Of a DNA stretch of 64,000 bases, positions 42,794-51,203 are shown piece after piece. Each line of letters starts with the position of its first letter. The first letter of the stretch is position 1. The stretch spans positions 1,612,001-1,676,000 of the forward strand of contig NZ_CP031056.1 of the NCBI RefSeq assembly GCF_003345295.1, written 5' to 3'. This DNA comes from Vibrio splendidus (lineage in GTDB: Bacteria; Pseudomonadota; Gammaproteobacteria; Enterobacterales; Vibrionaceae). The notes under the pieces are model-generated. The model searched no databases. It saw only the letters and a program-made list of their open reading frames with translations, and was not told the origin of the DNA. The position numbers and the translations under genes are program-made.

Positions 42794-43873
42794 TTACAGC
42801 TCTACCTCAACATCTGACTGAATCGTGCTTGAACACGCAAGTACGTAACCTTGCTCAATTTGTTCTGCCGTTAATGTTTCTTGGCTGCTTGATTCCACCG
42901 AACCTTTGGTTACTTTGCACTTACACGAACCGCAAATACCGCTACGACAAGCAATAATAATTGGAACACCAGCTTTCTCTAATGAATCAGCAAGTGGTGT
43001 ACCCGCTTCCGCTTCTACTTCTGCGCCAAAGGCAGGAACAAACACCTTAACGGCACCATTTGAATCTGCAGATGCTTCCGCTTGTGATTCTTCTGAAGCA
43101 GTATTGCTATTGGCTAGTGAATTATTACTTTGAGTCGCTGGAGTAAAACTTTCTTGATAAAAGTTATCCATGTTGAACTCAAGTTCTTTCAGGTAGTTTT
43201 CTATGTCTCGCATGAAGCCTACAGGCCCACACAGATAAACCGTTCTTTCTAAGATATCTGGGCTGAGTGTGACCAACCAGTTCTTATCTAGACGACCTTG
43301 AGGTACTGTTGTCCCTTCACTGTCCTTGAGCAGTAACTTAAGGTTAAAGTTGGCGTGTGTCTCATCAAGTTGGTTAAGCTCTTCAAAGTAGATGGTCTCG
43401 CGTCGATTACGTGCCATGTGAACAAAATCGATTTCAATATCACTACCTTGAGCCAACCAATACTTTGCCATCGCCATCACAGGTGTAATACCGCAACCTG
43501 CGCTCACTAGCGTCACTTTCTTTGTTGCCGTTGGCATGCAATCAATACAGTTAAACGCACCTGCCGGCTTCAATACAGAAACCTCATCACCTTCATCAAG
43601 TTCATCAACAATAAAGTTCGAAACCAAGCCACCTTCCACACGCTTTACCGTCAGTTTCAGACGGTTATCTTCAGGACAAGACGCTACAGAATAAGCACGG
43701 TAATCCGTTTTCGTCGGCATATCCAAACCCAACGTGATGAACTGGCCAGGCTTAAAATTGAAATGTAAGTCTTGTGGAACGCTGCCAAGCTCAAAGCTGA
43801 CCGTATCTGGCGTCTCATGCCATTTCTTTAAACACACTAAATTGATTGAATCGCTATCCGACCATGCATACAT
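42794..43873 (-). CDS. hcr: NADH oxidoreductase Hcr (partner of hybrid-cluster protein)
   Basis: A 359-aa electron-transfer protein. An FAD domain (GQFITLGLDM, DYRAYSVASCPED) is followed by an NAD(P) domain (VSAGCGITPVMAMAKYW, VYLCGPVGFMRDIENYL), a Ser/Asn/Ala-rich linker (about 245-275), and a plant-type [2Fe-2S] ferredoxin domain with CRSGICGSCKCK and a final Cys (VLACSS). It supplies electrons to Hcp. It lies 119 bp downstream of hcp, separated by a hairpin terminator, so it may be expressed at a lower level by read-through. Confidence 0.93.
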   Translation of the reverse strand: MYAWSDSDSINLVCLKKWHETPDTVSFELGSVPQDLHFNFKPGQFITLGLDMPTKTDYRAYSVASCPEDNRLKLTVKRVEGGLVSNFIVDELDEGDEVSVLKPAGAFNCIDCMPTATKKVTLVSAGCGITPVMAMAKYWLAQGSDIEIDFVHMARNRRETIYFEELNQLDETHANFNLKLLLKDSEGTTVPQGRLDKNWLVTLSPDILERTVYLCGPVGFMRDIENYLKELEFNMDNFYQESFTPATQSNNSLANSNTASEESQAEASADSNGAVKVFVPAFGAEVEAEAGTPLADSLEKAGVPIIIACRSGICGSCKCKVTKGSVESSSQETLTAEQIEQGYVLACSSTIQSDVEVEL

Positions 43874-43928
43874 AGTTCGTGTACCTTGCTAATGACTAGA
43901 TGATTAAATGACTAAAGATTTAAATCGA

Positions 43929-43978
43929 AAAAGCCCCGCCGTTGTCTGTTTTAGAAAAACGTCACAACAACGGGGCTT
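43929..43978 (-). terminator. Terminator between hcp and hcr
   Basis: On the minus strand AAGCCCCGTTGTTGT pairs (with a small mismatch) with ACAACGGCGGGGCTT and is followed by TTTTTCG. It stands between two genes of the presumed hcp-hcr operon, so it likely attenuates hcr expression. Confidence 0.8.
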
Positions 43979-43992
43979 AGAGTTGGCTTAAA

Positions 43993-45654
43993 TTAAGCCG
44001 CTAAGATTGTTTTAAGATCTTGCTCTGGCGTTGAAATAGAACGCATATCGAACTCGTCTTGCATAATCTTTAATAGGTTTTCTGTTAGGAAAGCTGGCGC
44101 TGTTGGGCCCGTGTAAATACCTTTCACACCAAGAGCGAACAGGGTAAGCAGGATAACGATCGCTTTTTGCTCGAACCAAGATAGAACCAGCGTTAACGGA
44201 AGTTCGTTGATACCACAATCAAACTCTTGAGACAGTGCGATAGCAAGCTGAATCGCTGAGTAAGCATCGTTGCATTGGCCAACATCTAACAGACGTGGGA
44301 TACCGTTAATGTCACCAAATTGGTTCTTGTTGAAACGGAATTTACCACATGCAAGTGTCAGGATTACTGAATCTTCTGGCGCTTGAGCTGTGAAGTCTGT
44401 GTAGTAGCTACGCTCAGACTTGTCACCGTCACAACCACCGACTAGGAAGAAGTGCTTGATGTTGCCTTCTTTCACTTGCTCAATAACCGCAGGTGCCGCT
44501 TCCATCAGTGCGTTACGACCAAAACCGACAGTGATCATCTGCTCGATCTCGTCGTGTTTGAAACCTTCTTGCGCAAGAGCACAGTCGATTACTGCGCTGA
44601 AATCGTCGCCTTCAAGGTGATCAACACCCGGCCAGCCTACAATGCTACGTGTAAATAGACGGTCTGCGTATGAACCTACATCAGGGTTAAGCAGACAGTT
44701 AGATGTCATTACGATGGCACCAGGGAAGTTAGCGAATTCTTTTTGCTGGTTCTGCCAAGCGCTGCCGTAGTTACCCGCAAGGTGTGGGTACTTGTTCAGT
44801 TCAGGGTAACCGTGTGCAGGTAGCATCTCACCATTGGTGTAAACGTTAATGCCCTTGCCTTCAGTTTGTTGAAGGATCTTTTCTAGATCATGTAAGTCGT
44901 GACCAGAAACAAGAATACAGTGGCCTTTCTTAGTCTTAACATTCACGGTTGTTGGTTGAGGGTGACCAAATGTATCTGTCTCACCTTTATCCAGCATTTC
45001 CATTACTTTGTAGTTCATCAAGCCAATTTGCATTGATGTATCAAGTAACTGTTTTAGATCTGATGGATCTGTACCTAAGAACGCCATGATTTCATGGTAT
45101 TCAGCAAAAATAGCATTGTCAGTTTGACCAAGAACGCGAGCGTGCTCCATGTAGGCTGCCGCACCTTTTAGGCCGTATAGGCAAAGAAGACGAAGACCAA
45201 TCACATCTTCGTGTTGAGAGTCGTGACCACGGTTTACCGCAGCTTGAGGCGCAAGTGCCAATAGCGCTGAAGAATCTGTTGGAAGATCGAACTGTGCTGC
45301 TGCAGAAAGCTCTGGAATTTCAAAACCAATCAATGTTGCTGCTGCACGAACTTTTTGCTCTAAACGCTGCTTGAATTCATGAGACTGTTGTGCGAATTCG
45401 ATAATACGAGCAGGGTCGAAGTTAACGTTAGTCAGTGTTGCGAAGAACGCTTTTGGTGCCCATTCGTCAATTTCAGTATCAATAACATCGCAAGCGCGGC
45501 CTAAATTGGCCCAGAAAGAAACACCTTGAAGAGAATGCACCAACACGTCTTGAAGGTCGGATACTTCCGAGGTTTTTCCACACATGCCTTGTGCGAAAGA
45601 ACAGCCTTTTACGGTTGGGGTTTGAATCGTTTGTTCACATTGAATACAGAACAT
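43993..45654 (-). CDS. hcp: Hydroxylamine reductase / S-nitrosylase, hybrid-cluster protein
   Basis: A 553-aa class I/II hybrid-cluster protein that reduces NO or hydroxylamine under anaerobic nitrosative stress. The N-terminal FeS cysteines are Cys3, Cys6, Cys18 and Cys25 (FCIQCEQT..GCSFAQGMC). Hybrid-cluster ligands follow in VSGHDLHDLE, TNCLLNP, LACGKFRFNK and VGQCNDAYSAI. GGAGCCCC precedes the ATG. The promoter is a near-perfect sigma-54 element with NorR-like sites, matching the NO-response function. Confidence 0.96.
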   Translation of the reverse strand: MFCIQCEQTIQTPTVKGCSFAQGMCGKTSEVSDLQDVLVHSLQGVSFWANLGRACDVIDTEIDEWAPKAFFATLTNVNFDPARIIEFAQQSHEFKQRLEQKVRAAATLIGFEIPELSAAAQFDLPTDSSALLALAPQAAVNRGHDSQHEDVIGLRLLCLYGLKGAAAYMEHARVLGQTDNAIFAEYHEIMAFLGTDPSDLKQLLDTSMQIGLMNYKVMEMLDKGETDTFGHPQPTTVNVKTKKGHCILVSGHDLHDLEKILQQTEGKGINVYTNGEMLPAHGYPELNKYPHLAGNYGSAWQNQQKEFANFPGAIVMTSNCLLNPDVGSYADRLFTRSIVGWPGVDHLEGDDFSAVIDCALAQEGFKHDEIEQMITVGFGRNALMEAAPAVIEQVKEGNIKHFFLVGGCDGDKSERSYYTDFTAQAPEDSVILTLACGKFRFNKNQFGDINGIPRLLDVGQCNDAYSAIQLAIALSQEFDCGINELPLTLVLSWFEQKAIVILLTLFALGVKGIYTGPTAPAFLTENLLKIMQDEFDMRSISTPEQDLKTILAA

Positions 45655-45681
45655 AAAGGGGCTCCAGTAATTTTTTATTAG

Positions 45682-45702
45682 CTGTAAGTGCTTTGCTTAC
45701 AG
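45682..45702 (-). other. Hairpin in the hcp leader
   Basis: CTGTAAG pairs with CTTACAG around a seven-base loop, between the predicted sigma-54 start (about 45715) and the hcp ribosome site. It could stabilise the mRNA or bind a regulator. Its role is unknown. Confidence 0.4.
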
Positions 45703-45724
45703 TGACTTATTCCAAACCCTATAG

Positions 45725-45741
45725 AGCATCAACCGTGCCAA
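45725..45741 (-). promoter_or_regulatory. Sigma-54 promoter of hcp
   Basis: On the minus strand TTGGCACGGTTGATGCT matches the -24/-12 consensus YTGGCACGrNNNTTGCW at 16 of 17 positions, with GG and GC separated by exactly 10 bp. The predicted start of transcription is near 45715, about 60 bp upstream of hcp. Confidence 0.88.
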
Positions 45742-45793
45742 CTTTTAACTCATTGATTTTATTGGCCTTGTCTTTATTCCCTTATTTTAGTGC

Positions 45794-45804
45794 GTGATTA
45801 TGAC
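45794..45804. promoter_or_regulatory. NorR-like enhancer site 1 upstream of hcp
   Basis: GTGATTATGAC fits the NorR core GTCA-N3-TGAC with one mismatch (GT-N7-AC intact). Its centre is about 84 bp upstream of the predicted sigma-54 start. Confidence 0.65.
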
Positions 45805-45836
45805 TACATATAAACTCTCAATCCACACACACCTGT

Positions 45837-45847
45837 GTCATAGTGAC
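45837..45847. promoter_or_regulatory. NorR-like enhancer site 2 upstream of hcp
   Basis: GTCATAGTGAC is a perfect GTCA-N3-TGAC match. Its centre is 43 bp further upstream than site 1 (about -127). E. coli NorR uses three such sites. I find only two here. Confidence 0.7.
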
Positions 45848-45928
45848 TCTCAGAGATTTATTAACGGCGTTCATGTTTCGTTCAGAATAGAAGCGATAAA
45901 GTAACAACATAGAAAAAGAGGAATGAAT

Positions 45929-46159
45929 ATGAAAAATATATTAATTACGATTGTTGCATTGTTTACTGGCCTTTTGGCGTTATTCACTAGCTTGATCCTT
46001 GCTATTCCTTTAGCTATCGCAGCTTTAATTACTGGCAAGCGCATTCAGAATCAAATGAAGAAACAAGGTTTCGCAGCTCATATGAACACTCGTCAGTCAT
46101 CAACCAATGATGCCGGTGTTATTGAAGGTGAATACGAAGACCTTTCAAGCAGAAAGTAA
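45929..46159 (+). CDS. Small membrane protein of unknown function
   Basis: A 76-aa protein with one long or two short hydrophobic segments (IVALFTGLLALFTSLILAIPLAIAALITG), then a basic stretch (KRIQNQMKKQ) and an acidic tail ending VIEGEYEDLSSRK. An ATG at 45923 sits too near GAGG. The second ATG at 45929 has proper spacing, so it is chosen. It is divergent from hcp. No known family is recognised. It may share NO or stress regulation with hcp through the shared gap, but that is unproved. Confidence 0.65.
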   Translation: MKNILITIVALFTGLLALFTSLILAIPLAIAALITGKRIQNQMKKQGFAAHMNTRQSSTNDAGVIEGEYEDLSSRK

Positions 46160-46212
46160 TCTAAACTTTAGTTTCAAACATAGTGAAAGCACAACAGAGA
46201 CAACATTAAAAA

Positions 46213-47376
46213 ATGCATAGAAATACCATTCTAACGCTGCTCGCCTTAACGACTTTAAGTCTCGTTGGTTGTTCCAACGAGACATCTATACCCGCTTACG
46301 AAACATCTCCAAGCTTGCCGGCCTATCAGCAAGATAGCTTTGATGCCTACGTCAATGAGACCCAAGATTGGCTGCTGAAAAACCGCGTGTTCATGACAAA
46401 AGACAAGCAGCTTGAGATTCAACTGAACTCCCCGACTGAATACAAACCTACCAAACCTAACGGCAAGGCAGTGTTATTGGTCCATGGATTAGGTGATTCA
46501 CCCTACTCGTTTAAAGACATCGCAACGCACTTAGCAGAACAAGGCTACCTAGTGAGAACGGTATTGCTTCCGGGTCACGGCAGTCGTGTGGGTGACCTAA
46601 TGCAACCGAGCTTAGAAGATTGGCAAGGTGTGGTAGCTCACCATACTAAGTTGCTTGAGCAAGAGTATGATTCTGTTTGGCTTGGTGGCTACTCAACAGG
46701 TGCAAATCTCGTCACGTCACAGGCGATGAACGATCCAAAGATCTCCGGGTTGCTGCTGTTTTCTCCTGCGTTTCAACCAAGCTCGTCTGCCGTTCAATAC
46801 GCTGGGCTAGCAAGCTACTTCGTCACTTGGGCGGATCAAGATCCTGAAGACAATGTATTGCGTTACAACTCATTGCCAATGAACGGTGCCTCGGTTTACT
46901 ACGAGACATCAGAGGTCGTTCGTGATGACTTACAAGATAAGCACTTAGATAAACCGGTGTTTATTATGATGAGTGAAGGCGACAGCGTGATTGACACAAG
47001 TTTCGTTCAACAAGCGTTTACTGAGTCCATGCCCAACCCAAACAATGTGTTGATTTGGCAAGGAGAGACGACACTCGATGATCCGCGAGCGGTTCAGTAC
47101 AGCATGAAGCTCCCGGAGCAACGCATCTCGAATGGTTCTCACATGGGTTTACTGTTCTCGCCAAGCAATCCGTATTACGGAATCAATGGTAGCGAGAAGA
47201 TCTGCTCCAATGGTCAAGAGGAAGGTTTTGAAGAACAGTGCAACGCGACAAGTGAAGTTTGGTACTCAGCATGGGGATATCGTGAAGATGGAAAAAACCA
47301 TGCACGTTTGACCTATAACCCTTACTTTACAGACTCAATGAAAGAATTAGATTCGGTTCTAAACTCAGCAGGCTAA
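46213..47376 (+). CDS. Alpha/beta-hydrolase lipoprotein
   Basis: A 387-aa protein with a lipobox (LSLVGCS, Cys20), so it is exported and lipid-anchored. LLVHGLGDSPYSF gives the oxyanion loop, GGYSTGAN the nucleophile Ser, and NGSHMGLL the late catalytic His. The acid residue is probably in MMSEGDSVID. The fold resembles monoacylglycerol-lipase or carboxylesterase types. The substrate is unknown. A 53-bp gap to the preceding small gene on the same strand suggests cotranscription. Confidence 0.85.
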   Translation: MHRNTILTLLALTTLSLVGCSNETSIPAYETSPSLPAYQQDSFDAYVNETQDWLLKNRVFMTKDKQLEIQLNSPTEYKPTKPNGKAVLLVHGLGDSPYSFKDIATHLAEQGYLVRTVLLPGHGSRVGDLMQPSLEDWQGVVAHHTKLLEQEYDSVWLGGYSTGANLVTSQAMNDPKISGLLLFSPAFQPSSSAVQYAGLASYFVTWADQDPEDNVLRYNSLPMNGASVYYETSEVVRDDLQDKHLDKPVFIMMSEGDSVIDTSFVQQAFTESMPNPNNVLIWQGETTLDDPRAVQYSMKLPEQRISNGSHMGLLFSPSNPYYGINGSEKICSNGQEEGFEEQCNATSEVWYSAWGYREDGKNHARLTYNPYFTDSMKELDSVLNSAG

Positions 47377-47413
47377 CTTCTTTTAGCTGTTAGCGTTTAG
47401 ATCAGTAGAAACA

Positions 47414-47450
47414 AAAACGGCTCATAAGATAATATCTTGTGAGCCGTTTT
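47414..47450. terminator. Bidirectional terminator after the lipoprotein hydrolase
   Basis: A 17-bp stem (AAAACGGCTCATAAGAT with ATCTTGTGAGCCGTTTT, one mismatch) and a three-base loop. It has A and T ends and sits between convergent genes. Confidence 0.9.
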
Positions 47451-47472
47451 AGATCTTAAGGTCTAGTGATGA

Positions 47473-48090
47473 CTAAATCATCCACACCACACGCACAGCA
47501 AGCAGAATCAACACCACACCAGATAGTCGATCAATCAACTGAGCTTTAGAGCGAATACGTTCAACAATCAAAGGGCTAGACAACACCAAGGTGATAAATG
47601 TGTACCATAAACCGTCTACAAGTAGCGGTGTTGATACGATAATCACTTGATTGGTCAGTTCATTACCTAACGCAACAAATTGGCTAAACAGAGCGATGAA
47701 GAACAGCGCGATTTTCGGGCTCAAGATAGAGATCAAGAAAGCCTCGCGAGCAGACTGTATGTAACTCATCTGTTCACCCGCTTCCAATTTCGCGGCAACA
47801 CCACCTTTCGAACGCAACGCATTCACGCCGAGATAAAGCAGATACGCTGCACCCGCTAAACTAATGGCTTTGAACAACATGGGGGATTGCTCAAGTACAA
47901 CGGCTAAACCAACAATGGTTGCGAACGCATAAATACCGATGCCTACGGCGTGAGACCAAGCTGCGATAAGCCCGTTCATGCGGCCACCAGCCAGACTGTG
48001 TTTTGCAATCATAGCCAAGCTTGGGCCCGGAGACATTGCACCCAACAAGCAAATCGCTAATAAAGAAAACCAAATTGTTACTGTCATCAT
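47473..48090 (-). CDS. LysE/RhtB-family exporter
   Basis: A 205-aa membrane protein with family motifs LLGAMSPGPSLAMIAKHSLAGGRMNGL near residue 17 and ILSPKIALFFIALFSQF near residue 120, about six helices. Substrate is probably an amino acid or related solute. It may be controlled by the LysR gene immediately upstream on the same strand, with Lrp before that. A second ATG three bases on is equally possible. Confidence 0.88.
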   Translation of the reverse strand: MMTVTIWFSLLAICLLGAMSPGPSLAMIAKHSLAGGRMNGLIAAWSHAVGIGIYAFATIVGLAVVLEQSPMLFKAISLAGAAYLLYLGVNALRSKGGVAAKLEAGEQMSYIQSAREAFLISILSPKIALFFIALFSQFVALGNELTNQVIIVSTPLLVDGLWYTFITLVLSSPLIVERIRSKAQLIDRLSGVVLILLAVRVVWMI

Positions 48091-48214
48091 TTCATTCCTA
48101 GTAAAACAAAGCGTCCTAGCTGAACCCTCTTTGCTTAATATTCAATACTTAGCACTTACCATAATTCGCAGAAGGTATTATTTGAAATCAAAGATTATCA
48201 TTACACCTATGATT

Positions 48215-49135
48215 TCAAGTCATACTGATATTATAACTCGACTTCTGCATAGCTTGGAATGCCTTTTCTCTCGCCCATTTGTGGGCAGAATCGTTGTCAT
48301 ACTTGGGGTGCCACATTAACCAATAGGTGTGCATTTCCGTATCAAATGGCAAAGAAAAATAGGCAGTATCGAGGTGCCGACCTAGGTTATAGGCGATATG
48401 TTCAGGCACGATCATCAGATAGTCGTCTTGCATTAATACAGTTCCAGCGGATGAAAAGAACGGAACCTGCAGAGCCACTCTTCGTTTGAGTCCTTTTTTC
48501 TTCAATGCTATGTCCGCGTAGCTGTCTTTATCTCCGCCACCCGTCACTTTGATGTGAGAATAGTTGACGATATCTTCTGCACTCAAAGCCGCTTGTTGAG
48601 CCAATGGGTGCGACTTGCGCATTAAACACACCGATTTATCTTCACCGAGCTTAATGCTTGATACATGTTCTGGCTTTGTGGGAAACATACTGGAAGCCAA
48701 ATGAATACCCGACTCGTTCAGAGCTTCAAGGTAGTTTGGCTGCCACAAGCGGAAAGCCAAATTAATGTTCGGGGCTTCGGCGGACACCTCTGCAACAATA
48801 ACAGGAAGAATATACTGAGCCACATAGTCACTCGAAGACAATACCAGTTCACCCTGCCAGTCTTGCGGTTCAAAGGGTTTATCGTCTAAAAGGTGGTCGA
48901 ACTCTCCAAGCAAGTCATCGAGTTTGCCTTTGAGCAACAAAGCACGGTTAGTCGGAACCAGTTTGTTGCCATCACGAACCAGTAAAGGATCACCACATAG
49001 ATCTCTAAGCTGAGCCAGTTGACGGCTCACCGCCGATTGCGTGATGTGCAAACGCTGAGCTGTTCGACTGACATGACACTCTTCAAGAAGCACATGCAGA
49101 GAGCGCAGTAGATTTAAGTTGATATTGCCTAACAT
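48215..49135 (-). CDS. LysR-family transcriptional regulator
   Basis: A 306-aa LTTR. The N-terminal winged helix is LLRSLHVLLEECHVSRTAQRLHITQSAVSRQLAQLR (recognition helix TQSAVSRQL), followed by the effector-binding domain (GELVLSSSDYVAQYILPVI). The effector is unknown. Its ATG overlaps the end of the Lrp-family gene by 7 bp (ATGTTAG), so it is translated in an operon with it. The nearest probable target is the downstream LysE exporter. Confidence 0.9.
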   Translation of the reverse strand: MLGNINLNLLRSLHVLLEECHVSRTAQRLHITQSAVSRQLAQLRDLCGDPLLVRDGNKLVPTNRALLLKGKLDDLLGEFDHLLDDKPFEPQDWQGELVLSSSDYVAQYILPVIVAEVSAEAPNINLAFRLWQPNYLEALNESGIHLASSMFPTKPEHVSSIKLGEDKSVCLMRKSHPLAQQAALSAEDIVNYSHIKVTGGGDKDSYADIALKKKGLKRRVALQVPFFSSAGTVLMQDDYLMIVPEHIAYNLGRHLDTAYFSLPFDTEMHTYWLMWHPKYDNDSAHKWAREKAFQAMQKSSYNISMT

Positions 49136-49590
49136 GAATGCACCGTCGCATTCTGTTTGTTAAAAAACTCCGTCAAGACAGTATGAGTCATAAGGTGTCG
49201 AAGCTCTGGATAGCTTTGCAGCCGATCGCGGATTTGATTCAAACGTTCCATGCTTTCAACTTCAACATAAAGCATCATGTCAGTCTCACCGCTAATAGAG
49301 TGGCACCATTGCACCTCATCAATACTCTGGATTCGAGTCGCGTAAGACTCACAACTATGGTCGCTGCTCGACATGTCGAACTTCAACAAGATGTAAGCGC
49401 ACACATTCTTAGTTTGGTTGGGCTCTGCCACTTGAGCACAATAACCCGTAATCACTTTGTCGCTTTCCAGTTTCTTGATTCTGGCATTCACCGCCGAACG
49501 CGAAAGACTGACATCTCGGGCGATATCGCTCACTGAGCATCGTGCATTGGTTTTGAGAATATCCAAAATTTGGCGATCAAATTTATCCAT
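49129..49590 (-). CDS. Lrp/AsnC-family regulator
   Basis: A 153-aa protein with the AsnC-type helix-turn-helix (FDRQILDILKTNARCSVSDIARDVSLSRSAVNARIKKLE) and a RAM/AsnC ligand-binding domain (AYILLKFDM, WCHSISGETDMMLYVEV). These regulators sense amino acids. An ATG at 49608 adds six residues but has no ribosome site. GGAAAG upstream of 49590 favours the shorter form. It is divergent from a YjeH-like amino-acid transporter, the likely target. Confidence 0.88.
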   Translation of the reverse strand: MDKFDRQILDILKTNARCSVSDIARDVSLSRSAVNARIKKLESDKVITGYCAQVAEPNQTKNVCAYILLKFDMSSSDHSCESYATRIQSIDEVQWCHSISGETDMMLYVEVESMERLNQIRDRLQSYPELRHLMTHTVLTEFFNKQNATVHSC

Positions 49591-49846
49591 GCTTCTGATT
49601 CTTTCCATTTATTGTTCTATTTATAACGCCTAATTTGACACAACTTTCCTACTTATAACAGCCATTATGACAGCCGACACTTTCACGCTTAATCAAGTTA
49701 AAACCGTTAAATTGACGGTGTCTTAAGACGTTTCGCTAGCTGTATTATTGATGTCGACAATGTATGCTCTCATTCATAGCATCACCCATACATCAGAAGA
49801 CAGGCACAATAAGGCCGATATGATAAGCCAATAGCTAGGAGAGCGA

Positions 49847-51112
49847 ATGACACAACTCAAACAAGAAATCACGCTTATTTCAGGAATCGGACAACTCTCG
49901 ACTACCTTGCTAGGCACTGGATTATTTATGATCCCTGCGATCGCAGCAGGCATTGCAGGACAGTTGTCACTACTCGCGTGGTTAATCCTGTTTATCGCTA
50001 TTTGCCCGATTGCACTAACCTTTGCCGCATTAGGAAAACGCTACCCCAATGCAGGTGGCACGGCCTATTTTGTTCGCAAGGCGTTCAGTGAGCGATTAGA
50101 AACCAGCGTGGCTTGGTTGTTTGTGAGTGTTATTCCTGTCGGTATTCCGGCTGCCATTGCATTGGCTGGAGGTTTTGCACAACAACTATTGCCAGCGCCA
50201 CTCGACACACCACTTGGCGCTCAGTCCTTTACCGTCGCTCTGCTTATTGCTGTCAATTTGATGGGCAGTAAGTCTTCTGGCCGCTTACAAACGGTGATCG
50301 CCTTGTCGATTTTTGCCTTGGTTAGCGCCTTTGTTTGGAAAGCAGACATTACACCGGCCGACATCCAGATTCCAGCCATCACATCAGATTCAATATGGTC
50401 AATTGGTGCGGCGCTTGCGGTGATGTTTTGGTGCTTTGTAGGGATAGAAGCCTTTGCTCACATGGGTGAAGAATTTAAAAATCCACAACGTGATTTTCCA
50501 ATCGCGATCATTGCAGGGTGTTTTGTTGCGGGTATCGTCTATTGGGCTTGCTCAGTAGTGATCATCAAAGTGGGCGCTTATGGTTCTCCTGAATTTGACG
50601 CAACTTCAATACCATGGGTGACCGAGCAACTGTTTGGAAATGGATTTAAAACGGTGATCAGTGTTCTAGGATTCTTTGCATGTTTTGCAAGCCTAAACCT
50701 TTACACACAAAGCTTGTCTCGTATGATTTGGGCTCAGGCTCGTCAACACAGGCCTGAAAGTCGAATGGCAAAGCTTAACAGCCATGGCGTACCTCTTTAC
50801 CCAACCTTAGCCATTGGCTTTATTGCGCTTATCTCGTGCGTAATTGGCGAACTATCTGATTTGGATCTGGAGTTCTTTCTCAAGCTCGCTAACGGTATTT
50901 TTGTTTTAGTTTATCTGCTTGCAATGTTAGCGGCTTGCCGATTACTCACTGGTGTTTCTAGATACACAGCGATGGTTTCATTGGTTATCTGTACTCTGGT
51001 GTTTATCTGCTTAAGTTGGTCGATGCTTTATGCTGTCATTGTTTTTGTGACATTGTCACTCCCTTGGCGTAAATGGTTGGGTAAGCCGACGGTTTCTATC
51101 GACAAGTTGTAA
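49847..51112 (+). CDS. APC-family amino-acid transporter, YjeH-like
   Basis: A 421-aa protein with about 12 helices. It is similar to E. coli YjeH over its length: GIGQLSTTLLGTGLFMIPAIAA, RYPNAGGTAYFV, FVSVIPVGIPAAIALAGGFAQ, VMFWCFVGIEAFAHMGEEFKNPQRDFP and GFFACFASLNLYTQSLSR. YjeH exports methionine and branched-chain amino acids, so a similar export role is plausible. Divergent from an Lrp-family regulator at a 256-bp shared gap. AGGAGAGCGA precedes the ATG. Confidence 0.9.
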   Translation: MTQLKQEITLISGIGQLSTTLLGTGLFMIPAIAAGIAGQLSLLAWLILFIAICPIALTFAALGKRYPNAGGTAYFVRKAFSERLETSVAWLFVSVIPVGIPAAIALAGGFAQQLLPAPLDTPLGAQSFTVALLIAVNLMGSKSSGRLQTVIALSIFALVSAFVWKADITPADIQIPAITSDSIWSIGAALAVMFWCFVGIEAFAHMGEEFKNPQRDFPIAIIAGCFVAGIVYWACSVVIIKVGAYGSPEFDATSIPWVTEQLFGNGFKTVISVLGFFACFASLNLYTQSLSRMIWAQARQHRPESRMAKLNSHGVPLYPTLAIGFIALISCVIGELSDLDLEFFLKLANGIFVLVYLLAMLAACRLLTGVSRYTAMVSLVICTLVFICLSWSMLYAVIVFVTLSLPWRKWLGKPTVSIDKL

Positions 51113-51203
51113 GATAAAGCTGACGACAAATATCGGTAAAACCACAAAAACTACCGTTAAACCCATAGCAATTATTGGTAAAGCTCACGACACTATTGGT
51201 AAA
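51113..51203. repeat. Degenerate 21-bp tandem array between yjeH-like and MocR genes
   Basis: Units start at 51113 (22 bp), 51135, 51156, 51177 and 51198. Each opens with GRTAAA or GTTAAA. Unit 1 (GATAAAGCTGACGACAAATA) and unit 4 (GGTAAAGCTCACGACACTAT) are the most alike. The array begins right after one stop codon and runs over the stop of the convergent MocR gene. Confidence 0.75.
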
